Positions 21,561 to 21,998 of a stretch of 21,998 nt of DNA are shown piece after piece (the stretch's first letter is position 1; every line of letters starts with the position of its first letter). The notes under the pieces are model-generated. The model was not told where the DNA came from, searched no databases, and saw nothing but the letters and a program-made list of their open reading frames with translations. The position numbers and the translations under genes are program-made. The stretch comes from Candidatus Omnitrophota bacterium (GTDB taxonomy: Bacteria; Omnitrophota; Gorgyraeia; Zapsychrales; Fredricksoniimonadaceae), in NCBI GenBank assembly GCA_017987425.1, contig JAGNTT010000017.1:1-21998 (forward strand), in the 5' to 3' direction.

Positions 21561-21998
21561 TCAAACGAGGGCCAGTTCGCCACCTCCCGGTGTTTGCGTA
21601 CGTTCTTCGTTCGAACCGATCATCATCGCCCCGGTTGCTTTGGTTAAATTCTTGATGAGCTCCCACTCGGCCGTAATGAGGCGGGCCGTCTTTGTCCAAT
21701 TGTTGTCATCACTTTGGCGGCGGATAAACCCGTCGACGACAAGAGAAATATAAATGTCGTTGACCCGTTTGACCATGGCCGGCATCGCAAAAGACTCGGA
21801 GGTATTCCGGCATTCAACTTTAATCTTCTTGACTTCTTCGGACGGCAGCTGCGCGAACCATTCCAACGCGGCAGTGAACTGTTCCATGTCGGGAGCCGGC
21901 AGCAGGCGGCCATTCGCCCCGTCCTTGACGACTTCACGGACCCCCGGAGCATCGACCGCCAGAATAGGAACACCCGCCGACATCGCTTCCGTCAGAAC
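21561..21998 (-). CDS. Glycosyltransferase family 4-like protein, C-terminal part (cut by window edge)
   Basis: The last 145 residues of a GT-B fold glycosyltransferase, open at the right window edge. LTEAMSAGVPILAVDAPGVRE, followed by VVKDGANGRLLPAPD, is the nucleotide-sugar binding motif of GT4 enzymes. Beyond the usual end of the fold (near VNDIYISLV) there is a tail of about 65 residues that I do not recognise. It is transcribed ahead of otsA with a 94-base spacer and may add sugars in the same pathway, although cell-envelope work is equally possible. The visible ATG at 21983 is internal and not the true start. Confidence 0.85.
   Translation of the reverse strand, partial: VLTEAMSAGVPILAVDAPGVREVVKDGANGRLLPAPDMEQFTAALEWFAQLPSEEVKKIKVECRNTSESFAMPAMVKRVNDIYISLVVDGFIRRQSDDNNWTKTARLITAEWELIKNLTKATGAMMIGSNEERTQTPGGGELALV

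Overview
This is a 22 kb stretch in which every gene I can support lies on the minus strand, so transcription runs from high to low coordinates. The organism is a diderm bacterium with an aerobic-type or other NADH-driven respiratory chain: there is a TonB-dependent receptor, a YfiR-type periplasmic protein, a Spy-like periplasmic protein and a nuoA-to-nuoI operon with the NADH module nuoEFG. The NuoD and NuoI sequence style, the short NuoG, and intergenic spacers packed with palindromes suggest an uncultivated PVC/Omnitrophota-like lineage. That placement is an impression from sequence style and I hold it weakly.

Region by region, in transcription order. (1) 21998-17320: the C-terminal part of a glycosyltransferase, trehalose-6-phosphate synthase (otsA), trehalose-6-phosphate phosphatase (otsB, overlapping otsA) and a GH15 glucoamylase/trehalase-like hydrolase form a trehalose operon. 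(2) 17204-12716: a TonB-dependent receptor, a YfiR family protein, a CHASE8-like sensor histidine kinase with an attached receiver, and a stand-alone receiver form a compact envelope signalling cassette that ends in a good intrinsic terminator (12642-12680). (3) 12682-10468: a palindrome-rich spacer, then a run of small stress or metal-related genes: a basic protein, a Spy-like protein, a DUF1540 protein broken by a one-base frameshift, a nine-cysteine metal-binding protein, a rhodanese and a DUF2934 protein. (4) 10467-10095: a non-coding spacer with a candidate structured RNA ending in a strong terminator, followed by a good sigma70-type promoter. (5) 10094-7886: a KdpD-like kinase that has only the C-terminal half of classical KdpD, and a KdpE-like regulator. 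(6) 7691-1: nuoABCDEFGH and the start of nuoI, encoding the peripheral arm and part of the membrane arm of complex I.

The most interesting points are the YfiR/CHASE8 module joined to a histidine kinase rather than a diguanylate cyclase and placed behind a TonB receptor; the structured RNA upstream of kdpDE; the repairable frameshift in the DUF1540 gene; a probable ATT start for nuoE; and three unrelated kinds of palindrome inserted at gene junctions of the nuo operon. No tRNA, rRNA, CRISPR array, transposase or phage gene was seen.
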